From: Flavobacteriales bacterium
GTDB taxonomy: Bacteria > Bacteroidota > Bacteroidia > Flavobacteriales_D > Crocinitomicaceae
DNA: 64,000 nucleotides
NCBI GenBank assembly: GCA_015665275.1
Contig: JADFAL010000041.1
Span: 1 to 64,000, forward strand
Direction: 5' to 3'
Part shown: in pieces, positions 1-8,673 of the stretch
How the letters are laid out: each line of letters begins with the position of its first letter
How positions within the stretch are numbered: position 1 is the first letter of the stretch
Program-made: the position numbers and the translations under genes
Notes under the pieces: generated by a model
Database searches by the model: none
Told to the model about the DNA's origin: nothing
What the model saw: the letters and a program-made list of their open reading frames with translations, nothing else

Positions 1-125
1 ATTTGTTTTCTGTGATAAATCTCAATGTTAATGAAACGCTAAGTAGACTTTGTTGATTTCTTAACGATTGACTAACAGGCTGGTAGTCTGACAGAATTAT
101 CATTGTGCTGATTTTTATATTCTCA

Positions 126-1673
126 ATGAAAGCTGAAAAAATACGCACCACCGAATCACGACAAAGAGAACCGAGAAGGATCGCTCCTATCATCGCTCTC
201 CGTTCCTCAAAAAGTGCTTCTCAACAAGAAACGTTAGCCAAGTTGATACAACAAGCGCGCTATACGGAATTTGGGATGTATCACAATTTTAAGGAGTCGT
301 TGAAATCATCCAATGTTGTTCGTTCCTTTCAGGAGTTAGTTCCTATTACCAACTACGAAAGGTTTCATGAAGATTGGTTGCATCGAACAATTGCCGGGGA
401 ATCAGACCTGATTTGGCCGGGATTGATAAAGTTCTACGCACTGTCTTCCGGCACCACAAAAGGCGGAAGTAAATATATTCCGGTGAGCGAGGCGATGCTC
501 CGTCAATTCAAAAAAACGTCGTTTCAGCAAGTGTCTGAAATCAGTAAGAATCAGTTAGGAGCCTCCTTCGTTAAGTCCAAAGCGCTTATTGTTGGTGGAT
601 CCACTTCATTGCGCATTCAAGGCGATATTCGCATGGGAGACCTCAGTGGAATTCTGGCTAAAAACAAGTCTTGGGTATTCTCATCTATGTCGAAGCCGGG
701 GAAGAAAACGGCTCAAATCAACGATTGGGAGGAGAAAATGAACAAGATTGTTGAGAAAGCTCCAAAATGGAATATTGGCGTTATCGCAGGGGTTCCTTCA
801 TGGATTTCCTTGCTTTTGGAACGCATCATCAAACGGTACCAATTGAATTCCATTCACGAGATTTGGCCCAACCTTCAATTGTACGTTCACGGCGGCATTT
901 TCCTTGAACCATACAAAGACAAAATTGATAAAATGTGCAGCAAGCCCTTGTTCTATCAGAATACTTTTCTGGCGAGCGAAGGCTATTTCGGATATCAAAA
1001 AGACCTGAACAATCCGCACATGACACTCCTAACAAAACACGGAATCTTCTATGAATTTGTCGAGGCATCCTCATTTGAATCGTTACGATATGGACAATTC
1101 GATGATCTGAAGACCTTGACCTTGAATGAAGTTCAGCCCAATGTTCCCTACTGCATGATTATTTCTACATGTTCTGGACTATGGAGATACAACTTGGGGG
1201 ACCTCATCGTATTCGATGATGTAAATTCTGGAAGATTCAAAATAATTGGTCGCGTTTCATACAACCTCAACATCTGCGGAGAGCATTTGTCGGAAGAGAA
1301 CCTATCTACGGCAGTGGTAGACACAGGACGCCGATATGGCACCGAAATTCAAGAATTTTGTTCGTATCCCAACCGAAAAACGAACCGTCACGAATGGTAC
1401 ATTGGTGTTGACAGATCTATTCCTGAAGCGGAATTCGAAGTGTATTTAGATGAGCGCTTAAAGCAGCTAAATGATGACTATTATACTTCGCGCAAGTTCA
1501 TTTTGAAACGTCCGAAAGTGAAAACGTTGCCAATTGATAAGTTCTACGAATTCATGGCGATTCACGACCGTATTGGTTCTCAGAGCAAGTTTCCACGGGT
1601 ACTGAACGAAACCTTGGTACGCAAGTGGGAGGCATTCCTATCGAATGAGAATTCGTTGGCAGATGATTTGTAG
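126..1673 (+). CDS. GH3 auxin-responsive promoter family protein (acyl-acid-amido synthetase-like)
   Basis: ORF with GH3-like motifs (FYALSSGTTKGGSKYIPVSEAML, YFGYQ, LWRYNLGDLIVF). ATG at 126 is more plausible than the listed 105 start. Confidence 0.85.
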   Translation: MKAEKIRTTESRQREPRRIAPIIALRSSKSASQQETLAKLIQQARYTEFGMYHNFKESLKSSNVVRSFQELVPITNYERFHEDWLHRTIAGESDLIWPGLIKFYALSSGTTKGGSKYIPVSEAMLRQFKKTSFQQVSEISKNQLGASFVKSKALIVGGSTSLRIQGDIRMGDLSGILAKNKSWVFSSMSKPGKKTAQINDWEEKMNKIVEKAPKWNIGVIAGVPSWISLLLERIIKRYQLNSIHEIWPNLQLYVHGGIFLEPYKDKIDKMCSKPLFYQNTFLASEGYFGYQKDLNNPHMTLLTKHGIFYEFVEASSFESLRYGQFDDLKTLTLNEVQPNVPYCMIISTCSGLWRYNLGDLIVFDDVNSGRFKIIGRVSYNLNICGEHLSEENLSTAVVDTGRRYGTEIQEFCSYPNRKTNRHEWYIGVDRSIPEAEFEVYLDERLKQLNDDYYTSRKFILKRPKVKTLPIDKFYEFMAIHDRIGSQSKFPRVLNETLVRKWEAFLSNENSLADDL

Positions 1674-1694
1674 AGATACAAAAGACTGGTAAAC

Positions 1695-1741
1695 GAAAAA
1701 AGCCGCTCTCTGAGGCTCTCGAAGGGAAGCGGCTTTTTAAA
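1695..1741. terminator. Bidirectional intrinsic terminator between convergent genes
   Basis: AAAAAAGCCGCT...AGCGGCTTTTT inverted repeat flanked by an A-run and a T-run, between a + and a - gene. Confidence 0.8.
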
Positions 1742-1757
1742 AAATTCGAATACTTCA

Positions 1758-2492
1758 CTAGTCGTTCCCTCCCATCAGACGAAGTAATGACATAAACAAG
1801 TTAATGAATAGAATGTAAAGTATCAATCCTCCCACTAATGCCAGTTTGTTGCGCTCTACTCCATCCAACATCTCGTTCTCAGCTGTATTTTTCAATTTTT
1901 GCATGAAATATGCCGTAAGACCTGTAAATACGAAGACTCCGATAATTGCAATCACAAAGTCCATCAGTTCTGAACCGATCCAAATATTCGCGATGCTAGC
2001 GATGAAAATCCCAATGAATGCCATGTAAAGCAAGCTCCCGAACTTTGTCAGATCTGTTTTCGTCGTATAGCCGATGATTGCCATTGCTGCAAAAGCTCCA
2101 GCCGCAGAGAAGAATGTAACCGCGATCGTCCCAATAGAATACATAATCATGATGATGCTCAAACTGAAGCCCATCAAAACGGAATATGCCAAAAACAAAA
2201 AGAGTAACACTCCTAATGAAAGTCTTCTATACGCCAACTGAATCAACAACCCAAGCCCAAGAGGAGCGAGTGATACAACCCAGAAAAGAATATTTGGAGA
2301 ACCAGTATTCGTTACGGGGTCAACTTCAACGAAGTTGGTAAATATAAATTCTGGCGTTCCAGCTAAATATGCGATAATCCCTGAGATTGCTAGGGCTGCT
2401 CCCATGTACATGTAAACGTTCTTGAAGAAATCTTTCGTGATTTCTTTTGAGTACTCTCCACCTGAGGTGAACATACTGTCTAAATTGCTCAT
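1758..2492 (-). CDS. Bax inhibitor-1/YccA family membrane protein
   Basis: 244 aa, seven hydrophobic segments, typical Bax1-I pattern. Confidence 0.85.
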   Translation of the reverse strand: MSNLDSMFTSGGEYSKEITKDFFKNVYMYMGAALAISGIIAYLAGTPEFIFTNFVEVDPVTNTGSPNILFWVVSLAPLGLGLLIQLAYRRLSLGVLLFLFLAYSVLMGFSLSIIMIMYSIGTIAVTFFSAAGAFAAMAIIGYTTKTDLTKFGSLLYMAFIGIFIASIANIWIGSELMDFVIAIIGVFVFTGLTAYFMQKLKNTAENEMLDGVERNKLALVGGLILYILFINLFMSLLRLMGGND

Positions 2493-2494
2493 TG

Positions 2495-3085
2495 TTAATG
2501 TAGTTTTGCTTGTATTAAATTAATAAACTCCTTTCGCGTAGCATCATTGCTTAGGAATAAGCCCGTAAATGCGCTAGACGTTGTTACCGAATTTTGCTTT
2601 TGAACACCGCGCATTTGCATGCACATGTGCGAAGCTTCAATAACAACCGCAACTCCTTTCGGTGTCAATGTACGTTGAATGCAATCACGAATTTCAATAG
2701 TCAATCGTTCTTGCACTTGCAATCGACGCGAATAGGCATCTACCACACGAGGAATTTTGCTGAGTCCCACAATCTTGCCGTCTGGAATGTACGCAATGTG
2801 CGCTTTTCCGAAGAAGGGTAACATGTGATGCTCGCACAACGAATACACTTCGATATCTTTCACAATGACCATCTCAGAATATTCTTCGTGAAATATGGCT
2901 TGTTGTACCAATTCATCCGGATTCTGATCGTATCCTTGCGTCAAATACTGCATCGCTTTAGCAACACGTTCGGGCGTTTTTTGAAGTCCCTCTCTATTTG
3001 GGTCTTCGCCAATTTTCACCAGAACATCTTGATAACGCTCCATCAAATGTGCAGTCGTTTCATCATCGTATATGCTGTCTTCCAT
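2495..3085 (-). CDS. folE: GTP cyclohydrolase I
   Basis: [49 protein letters not shown] motifs. Confidence 0.95.
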   Translation of the reverse strand: MEDSIYDDETTAHLMERYQDVLVKIGEDPNREGLQKTPERVAKAMQYLTQGYDQNPDELVQQAIFHEEYSEMVIVKDIEVYSLCEHHMLPFFGKAHIAYIPDGKIVGLSKIPRVVDAYSRRLQVQERLTIEIRDCIQRTLTPKGVAVVIEASHMCMQMRGVQKQNSVTTSSAFTGLFLSNDATRKEFINLIQAKLH

Positions 3086-3146
3086 GCTTACTACGTATAT
3101 AAAGGTAGCAACTGATATTCTACCTTCGTGTTAAAAAAAGTAAATG

Positions 3147-3596
3147 TTAAAACGGTTCGTTTCCTCCGTAGTACTCTACGAAATTATTTTCCGTTTCCAC
3201 TAGTTTGATTTTGGCCAATTCGCCTCCTTTCTCCCTAATCGGACCAGCGATGATATCCCAAACCTCAATGGCAATATTCTCAGTAGAAGGTAAAATTCCT
3301 TTGAGAAAAGGCACATCCAAATTCAGATTACGATGGTCAAGTGGCTCAACCACATATTCCTTAACGATTTTACTCAAGTCTTTGAGATTAATAACGAATC
3401 CTGTGTCGGGATGGGGAATGCCTTTTACCGTCACCCAAATTGAGAAATTGTGTCCGTGCCAATTTGCGTTGGCACATTTTCCAAAAACTTCTTCGTTTTT
3501 TTCTTCGGACCACTTCTCATTATAGAGTTTGTGTGCGGCATTGAAGGTTTCCCTACGTGTGATGTAAACTGTTTTCAACTTCAATGTTTTGTGCAA
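3147..3596 (-). CDS. 6-pyruvoyl-tetrahydropterin synthase / 6-carboxytetrahydropterin synthase family (copy 1)
   Basis: RRETFNAAHKL, FGKCANANWHGHNF, PLDHRNLNLD motifs. No ATG at the start; TTG initiation, probably at 3584 or 3578 because a TATATTTG box overlaps the annotated TTG. Confidence 0.9.
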   Translation of the reverse strand: MHKTLKLKTVYITRRETFNAAHKLYNEKWSEEKNEEVFGKCANANWHGHNFSIWVTVKGIPHPDTGFVINLKDLSKIVKEYVVEPLDHRNLNLDVPFLKGILPSTENIAIEVWDIIAGPIREKGGELAKIKLVETENNFVEYYGGNEPF

Positions 3597-3601
3597 ATAT
3601 A
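3594..3601 (-). promoter_or_regulatory. Bacteroidota -7 box TATATTTG upstream of PTPS copy 1
   Basis: Exact TAnnTTTG match on the minus strand. Confidence 0.5.
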
Positions 3602-3715
3602 ACGTGAATCTTTTGTTTGGTGGTTAGCGATAGGCAGAAGGTTCTAAGTAGAAAGTTGATAGAAATAATCCTTCTACTTTCAACTTTCTTCTTTCAACCC
3701 TTAATCTTTTATCCC

Positions 3716-3723
3716 TAGTTTTG
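3716..3723 (+). promoter_or_regulatory. Bacteroidota -7 box TAGTTTTG upstream of cupin gene
   Basis: Exact TAnnTTTG match about 23 nt before the ATG. Confidence 0.5.
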
Positions 3724-3746
3724 AAGCATCGCAAACAGTAAAATGC

Positions 3747-4262
3747 ATGAATTCATCAAAGTATAGTAAAAAAGAATTGGTTCAAAAACTAGACTTGCGA
3801 CCGCATCCCGAAGGAGGATTCTACAAGGAAACATATCGATCTGAACATTCCATTCCGAATGCAAATTTGGCAGGCAATCATGAAGGTGATCGCAGTTATG
3901 GAACCGGGATCTACTTCATGTTAACAAGCGATGCGTTTTCTGCATTTCACCGTATCGAACAAGACGAACTTTGGTTCTTTCATCAAGGAAGTGCTATAGA
4001 ATTACACATGATTTCTCCAGAGGGAGAACATACCCGACATCTGATTGGAAATAACATTTTGCAAGGGGAGCAACCGCAACTTGTAGTTCCTGAGACATAT
4101 TGGTTTGCTGCGAAAGTAGTGGATGATGGAGAATTCGCACTGGTAAGCTGCACCGTTTCGCCTGGATTTGATTTCCGCGATTTTGTGCTGCCTTCAAGAG
4201 AAGAACTAACTTCAATCTATCCGCAACACGAACAGATCATTTCCGAATTTACACGACACTAA
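3747..4262 (+). CDS. Cupin-domain (DUF985/cupin_5) protein
   Basis: LRPHPEGGFYKETYRS...DELWFFHQGSAIELHMI...VSCTVSPGFDFRDF. Confidence 0.85.
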   Translation: MNSSKYSKKELVQKLDLRPHPEGGFYKETYRSEHSIPNANLAGNHEGDRSYGTGIYFMLTSDAFSAFHRIEQDELWFFHQGSAIELHMISPEGEHTRHLIGNNILQGEQPQLVVPETYWFAAKVVDDGEFALVSCTVSPGFDFRDFVLPSREELTSIYPQHEQIISEFTRH

Positions 4263-4993
4263 TGGAAGAAAGATTGGACAAAATATTAATTCAACGCAAA
4301 TTGGTTTCAACACGAACCCGCGCAGAAAATATCATTCGAGAAACTGGGGTCAAAGTCAACGGTAAACTTATTACCAAGACCGGAAAGAAATTTCCAATTG
4401 ACTGCGAAATAGAAATGATTGCCGAAGAAATTCCTTGGGTTTCTCGCGGAGCGTTTAAATTGATTGACGGTATCAAGGCATGGAATCCTGATATTAAAGG
4501 AAAGGTGCTATTGGATATTGGAGCATCAACGGGTGGATTTACACAGGTATTATTGGATAATGATGCAGCAAAAGTCTATTGCGTCGATGTGGGATCTAAG
4601 CAGTTGCATTCGAAAATTGATGAGGATCCACGAACAATTAACTTAGAGAAAACGCACGTTCGTGAACTAACACCAACGTTGATTCCCGAAATGGCTGACG
4701 GATGTGTGATTGATGTTTCCTTCATCTCGTTAGAGAAAATCTTCCCTTTCGTTCACGCTTTCATGAAACCGAATGCATGGATGATTGCCTTGGTAAAGCC
4801 ACAATTCGAAGTAGGGAAAAAGAACATTGGGAAAGGCGGTGTTGTAAAGGATAAGAAATTGTATCCAGACGTAATCAGAAATATCAAGCAAAGTGCTGGT
4901 AGAAATCAACTCGAATGGCAAGCTACGATGGATTCACCAATTCTTGGTGGAGACGGTAATCGGGAATTTTTAATGTATCTTAGAAAGCTATGA
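4262..4993 (+). CDS. TlyA family rRNA (2'-O-ribose) methyltransferase / hemolysin A-like
   Basis: S4-like N-terminus followed by LLDIGASTGGFTQVLLDNDA; KPQFEVGK. Confidence 0.9.
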   Translation: MEERLDKILIQRKLVSTRTRAENIIRETGVKVNGKLITKTGKKFPIDCEIEMIAEEIPWVSRGAFKLIDGIKAWNPDIKGKVLLDIGASTGGFTQVLLDNDAAKVYCVDVGSKQLHSKIDEDPRTINLEKTHVRELTPTLIPEMADGCVIDVSFISLEKIFPFVHAFMKPNAWMIALVKPQFEVGKKNIGKGGVVKDKKLYPDVIRNIKQSAGRNQLEWQATMDSPILGGDGNREFLMYLRKL

Positions 4994-6516
4994 TAGCAAA
5001 GCTTTGTCTTCTTTTTTGCCTTACGATTTTGAGTTCTGCTTCCATTGCTCAGAACTTCAATAGACCTACCCCAAATTCCTACAATAAGTATGAGTTTCAA
5101 AGAAACGACTCTACGTTAACTGGGTACTATTATTTACTTGCGCCATACTACCACAATGCTCCAACACAAGGTATGAACCAAAAGGCGCTTTATGTTTTAG
5201 ACGAAGATGGATATATCGCCTGGATGACGCAAAATGGTAAAAAGCAATTCGACTTTAAGTATCACCCAGACTTCAATCGATACAGTTTTACGCGAAGGAA
5301 CCAAGGAGAACGACTTCATTATGAAATGAATGAACAATTTGAACTTGTTGACTCCACAATTACCGTTAATGGAGTTATTGGGGATATTCATGAATTGCAA
5401 ATATTTCCAAATGGAAACCGCTGTATAATTGGTGTTCGTCAGCATTTCAATATTGATTTATCCGCCTATACTTTTTACAATGGAGATGTTGGACTAAGCA
5501 ACACGACAGTGGTGTCTGCAGTAATTCAGGAGTTTGATACTAACGGAAATCTAGTCTTTGAATGGGATTCCTTCAATCACATTTCTCCAGATGAATTTGC
5601 CTCCGGTCCGTACAACCCGAATAATTTTGATTATGTACACGCAAACGCCATTGAATTAGACCCAGTAGACAACAACTTATTGGTCAGTTTTAAAACGGCC
5701 AACCTCGTTTGTAAAATCGATCATGTCACAGGTACTATTCTATGGCGCCTGAATGGTAATTTCTCCGATTTTACATTTACTAATGATAGCGGCTTCACTG
5801 GGCAACACGACATTCGAGTCTTATCCAATGGAAACGTCTCCATTTATGACAATGATTATGGTAATAACGCTCCACGAGGTGTGGAGTATAGTCTAGACCT
5901 TAATACCATGCAAGCCACACGCGTAAACGAATGGCCTTATTGGTTCAATTTTTATTCGAATTCTCTCGGTAACTTCCAGCCCGTAACGGATGATTATCAC
6001 CTTGTTTGCTGGGGAAACACCAGAAGACCTCAACCAAGTATTACGCTGTTTGATGATGTAGGAAACATTGCCACCGACATTTTTCTTGCTGACACCATCG
6101 TTTCGTACAGAGCTTTTATGCAAGAGCTACCCAATTTTCCCGAGCGGCCAATTATCCAATGTGAAAAGATCGGAGACTCACTGGAGTTAAGCGTGAGTGG
6201 TACCCACAATTATTTTATTTGGTCTACAGGAGAGGTAACATCAACGATAACCGTAAATCAGGCCGGGGTTTATCAATGCTGGGTAGATTACGGCATAGGC
6301 ATGTTAGGGTCTATCCCTATTAGCATTGATAATATTTCTCAGTGCGCCACTTCTAGTTTGAGTGAAATAGAAATTTACGCCGAAACAAACAGAAGCTATT
6401 TTGATTTACTAGGAAGACCTGTAGAGCAACCAAAAATTGGTGTTCTATACATCGTTATGTCATTTGATGAATACGGTAAATTCAGCGTAAACAAAGAAAT
6501 TTTCACGCATCACTAA
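4990..6516 (+). CDS. Secreted arylsulfotransferase (ASST)-like beta-propeller protein with T9SS-like C-terminus
   Basis: Signal peptide; HANAIELDPVDNNLLVSFKTANLVCKIDHVTGTILWRL and GQHDIRVLSNGNVSIYDN resemble the arylsulfotransferase family; C-term YFDLLGRPV...GVLYIV...KEIF resembles a T9SS sorting tail. Overlaps tlyA by 4 nt. Confidence 0.7.
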   Translation: MIAKLCLLFCLTILSSASIAQNFNRPTPNSYNKYEFQRNDSTLTGYYYLLAPYYHNAPTQGMNQKALYVLDEDGYIAWMTQNGKKQFDFKYHPDFNRYSFTRRNQGERLHYEMNEQFELVDSTITVNGVIGDIHELQIFPNGNRCIIGVRQHFNIDLSAYTFYNGDVGLSNTTVVSAVIQEFDTNGNLVFEWDSFNHISPDEFASGPYNPNNFDYVHANAIELDPVDNNLLVSFKTANLVCKIDHVTGTILWRLNGNFSDFTFTNDSGFTGQHDIRVLSNGNVSIYDNDYGNNAPRGVEYSLDLNTMQATRVNEWPYWFNFYSNSLGNFQPVTDDYHLVCWGNTRRPQPSITLFDDVGNIATDIFLADTIVSYRAFMQELPNFPERPIIQCEKIGDSLELSVSGTHNYFIWSTGEVTSTITVNQAGVYQCWVDYGIGMLGSIPISIDNISQCATSSLSEIEIYAETNRSYFDLLGRPVEQPKIGVLYIVMSFDEYGKFSVNKEIFTHH

Positions 6517-6565
6517 ATAAACAAGAATCTCTTGTTTAGAATTGTTCCAAATAAAGCGAATTGAG

Positions 6566-6573
6566 TATCTTTG
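6566..6573 (+). promoter_or_regulatory. -7 box TATCTTTG 4 nt upstream of the sufS ATG
   Basis: Exact TAnnTTTG match; ATG at 6578. Confidence 0.6.
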
Positions 6574-6577
6574 TACC

Positions 6578-7810
6578 ATGAATGAAACAATCGCGAAGTT
6601 GGACGTAGCGCAAATCAGATTGGAATTTCCGACTCTACATCAAGAGGTATATGGAAAACCACTGATTTACTTTGATAACGGGGCAACGGCTCAAAAACCG
6701 AAGTCTGTAATCGATGCTATTTCGAAGTATTATTCGAAGGACAACGCCAACATTCACCGTGGAGTGCATCACTTAAGTCAAATTGCGACGGAGCAATACG
6801 AAGAAGCACGAAAAATCATTCAGAAATCAATCAATGCACCAGCATCTGAACAAGTTTTGTTCACCAAAGGAACTACAGATGGAATCAACTTGGTGGCATT
6901 TTCTTTCGGACAATTATTGAAAGAAGGTGACGAGATTATTATCTCTGAAATGGAGCATCACTCTAATATCGTTCCATGGCAAATGCTTTGTGAACGTCAA
7001 GGTTGTACCCTCAAGGTAATCCCGATAAATGAGAAGGGCGAATTGAAGATGGATGTCTTCGAATCCTTCTTATCCAACAAGACGAAGTTGGTGGCAGTAA
7101 CGCACATTTCGAATACGCTTGGAACTATTAATCCGATAAAATCAATAGTAGATAAAGCACATGCCGTTGGAGCAAAAGTTCTAATTGATGGGGCGCAAAG
7201 CATTCAGCATGCAAAAGTAGACGTGCAGGATTTGGACTGCGATTTCTTTGTCTTCTCTGGACACAAGGTTTTCGGACCAACTGGTGTTGGGGTTTTGTAC
7301 GGAAAAAAAGAGGTGCTTGATGAAATGCCTCCTTATCAAGGCGGTGGAGATATGATTGCCAAGGTGACTTTTGAGAAAACTACGTATAACGAATTGCCAC
7401 ATAAGTTTGAAGCAGGAACACCCAACATTGCAGGAGGTATTTGTCTTGCAACAGCATTCGAGTATTTGAACTCAATTGACATGGATGCGATTCATGCCCA
7501 TGAGCAAGACTTATTGACATATGCTGAATCAGAATTGAAGCAGATTGACGGAGTTCGATTGATAGGGACGGCGGATAACAAAACAAGCGTCGTTTCATTC
7601 ATTGTAGAAGGAACGCATCCATTTGATGTGGGAACGCTTCTCGACAAACAAGGAATTGCGGTGCGTACAGGACATCATTGTACACAACCATTAATGGATA
7701 TTTTCAAAATTCCAGGAACGGTTCGAGCATCTTTTGCCTTCTACAATACGAAAGAAGAGATAGATGTATTTATTACTGCGCTAAAAAGAAGCGTAAATAT
7801 GTTGTTGTAA
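6578..7810 (+). CDS. sufS: SufS-type cysteine desulfurase
   Basis: NIHRGVHHLSQIAT, SGHKVFGPTGVGVLYGK, RTGHHCTQPLM. Confidence 0.95.
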   Translation: MNETIAKLDVAQIRLEFPTLHQEVYGKPLIYFDNGATAQKPKSVIDAISKYYSKDNANIHRGVHHLSQIATEQYEEARKIIQKSINAPASEQVLFTKGTTDGINLVAFSFGQLLKEGDEIIISEMEHHSNIVPWQMLCERQGCTLKVIPINEKGELKMDVFESFLSNKTKLVAVTHISNTLGTINPIKSIVDKAHAVGAKVLIDGAQSIQHAKVDVQDLDCDFFVFSGHKVFGPTGVGVLYGKKEVLDEMPPYQGGGDMIAKVTFEKTTYNELPHKFEAGTPNIAGGICLATAFEYLNSIDMDAIHAHEQDLLTYAESELKQIDGVRLIGTADNKTSVVSFIVEGTHPFDVGTLLDKQGIAVRTGHHCTQPLMDIFKIPGTVRASFAFYNTKEEIDVFITALKRSVNMLL

Positions 7811-7862
7811 CTACATTTGCAAGTAGAAAGATGCCGAAGGGAAATACGAGTAAGAAAATAGA

Positions 7863-8273
7863 ATGACTTTACAAGAGAAAGAACAGGAGATAATTGACGA
7901 GTTCGCTATCTACGATGATTGGATGGACAAGTACGAGTACATCATCGAACTCGGAAAAGAACTGCCATTAATCGACGATTCATTGAAAACTGACAATCGC
8001 TTAATTGAAGGATGTCAGTCACGTGTATGGTTGAACACGGATTTCGACGGCGAAAACATGCAATTCTCAGCTGATTCTGACGCCATTATAACAAAAGGAA
8101 TAATCGCATTGTTGGTTCGTGTATTTAACAACGAATCACCGAAAAATATTGCTAGCAGTTCACTACGATTTATTGAAGAAATCGGACTGCACGAACATTT
8201 GTCTCCCACAAGATCCAATGGGTTAGCGAGTATGATTCGCACCATGAAAATGGAGGCACTTAAAAAGGTATAG
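7863..8273 (+). CDS. sufE: SufE-like cysteine desulfuration protein
   Basis: LIEGCQSRVWLN catalytic Cys loop; follows sufS. Confidence 0.92.
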   Translation: MTLQEKEQEIIDEFAIYDDWMDKYEYIIELGKELPLIDDSLKTDNRLIEGCQSRVWLNTDFDGENMQFSADSDAIITKGIIALLVRVFNNESPKNIASSSLRFIEEIGLHEHLSPTRSNGLASMIRTMKMEALKKV

Positions 8274-8275
8274 CT

Positions 8276-8587
8276 ATGAGTTCAATGGAACTAGAAAATA
8301 AAGTAGTCGACATTCTGAAGACAATCTTCGATCCGGAAATTCCTGTGGACATTTTCGAATTGGGATTAATCTATGAAGTTAAGATCAACAAAGAAGGACA
8401 TGTCGACATAGAAATGACATTGACTTCCCCAAATTGTCCGGTCGCAGAATCTTTACCGAAAGAGGTTGAAGATAAAGTCGCTGGTGGAGAAGAATTTACT
8501 TCCTGCAAGGTGAATATCGTATTTGATCCACCTTGGGATAAAGACATGATGAGTGAAGAAGCTCAGTTGGAACTTGGGTTCCTTTAA
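8276..8587 (+). CDS. MIP18/DUF59 family Fe-S assembly protein (SufT-like)
   Basis: IFDPEIPVDIFELGLIYEV...MTLTSPNCPVAESLP...VNIVFDPPWDKDMMS. Confidence 0.92.
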   Translation: MSSMELENKVVDILKTIFDPEIPVDIFELGLIYEVKINKEGHVDIEMTLTSPNCPVAESLPKEVEDKVAGGEEFTSCKVNIVFDPPWDKDMMSEEAQLELGFL

Positions 8588-8673
8588 AATCAATTAAAAA
8601 TCTTTTCGGTAGGACGAACTCCATTTTTGAAGGAATTTATTACTTCGTTTTGCCACCTCAAAATTATCATACT

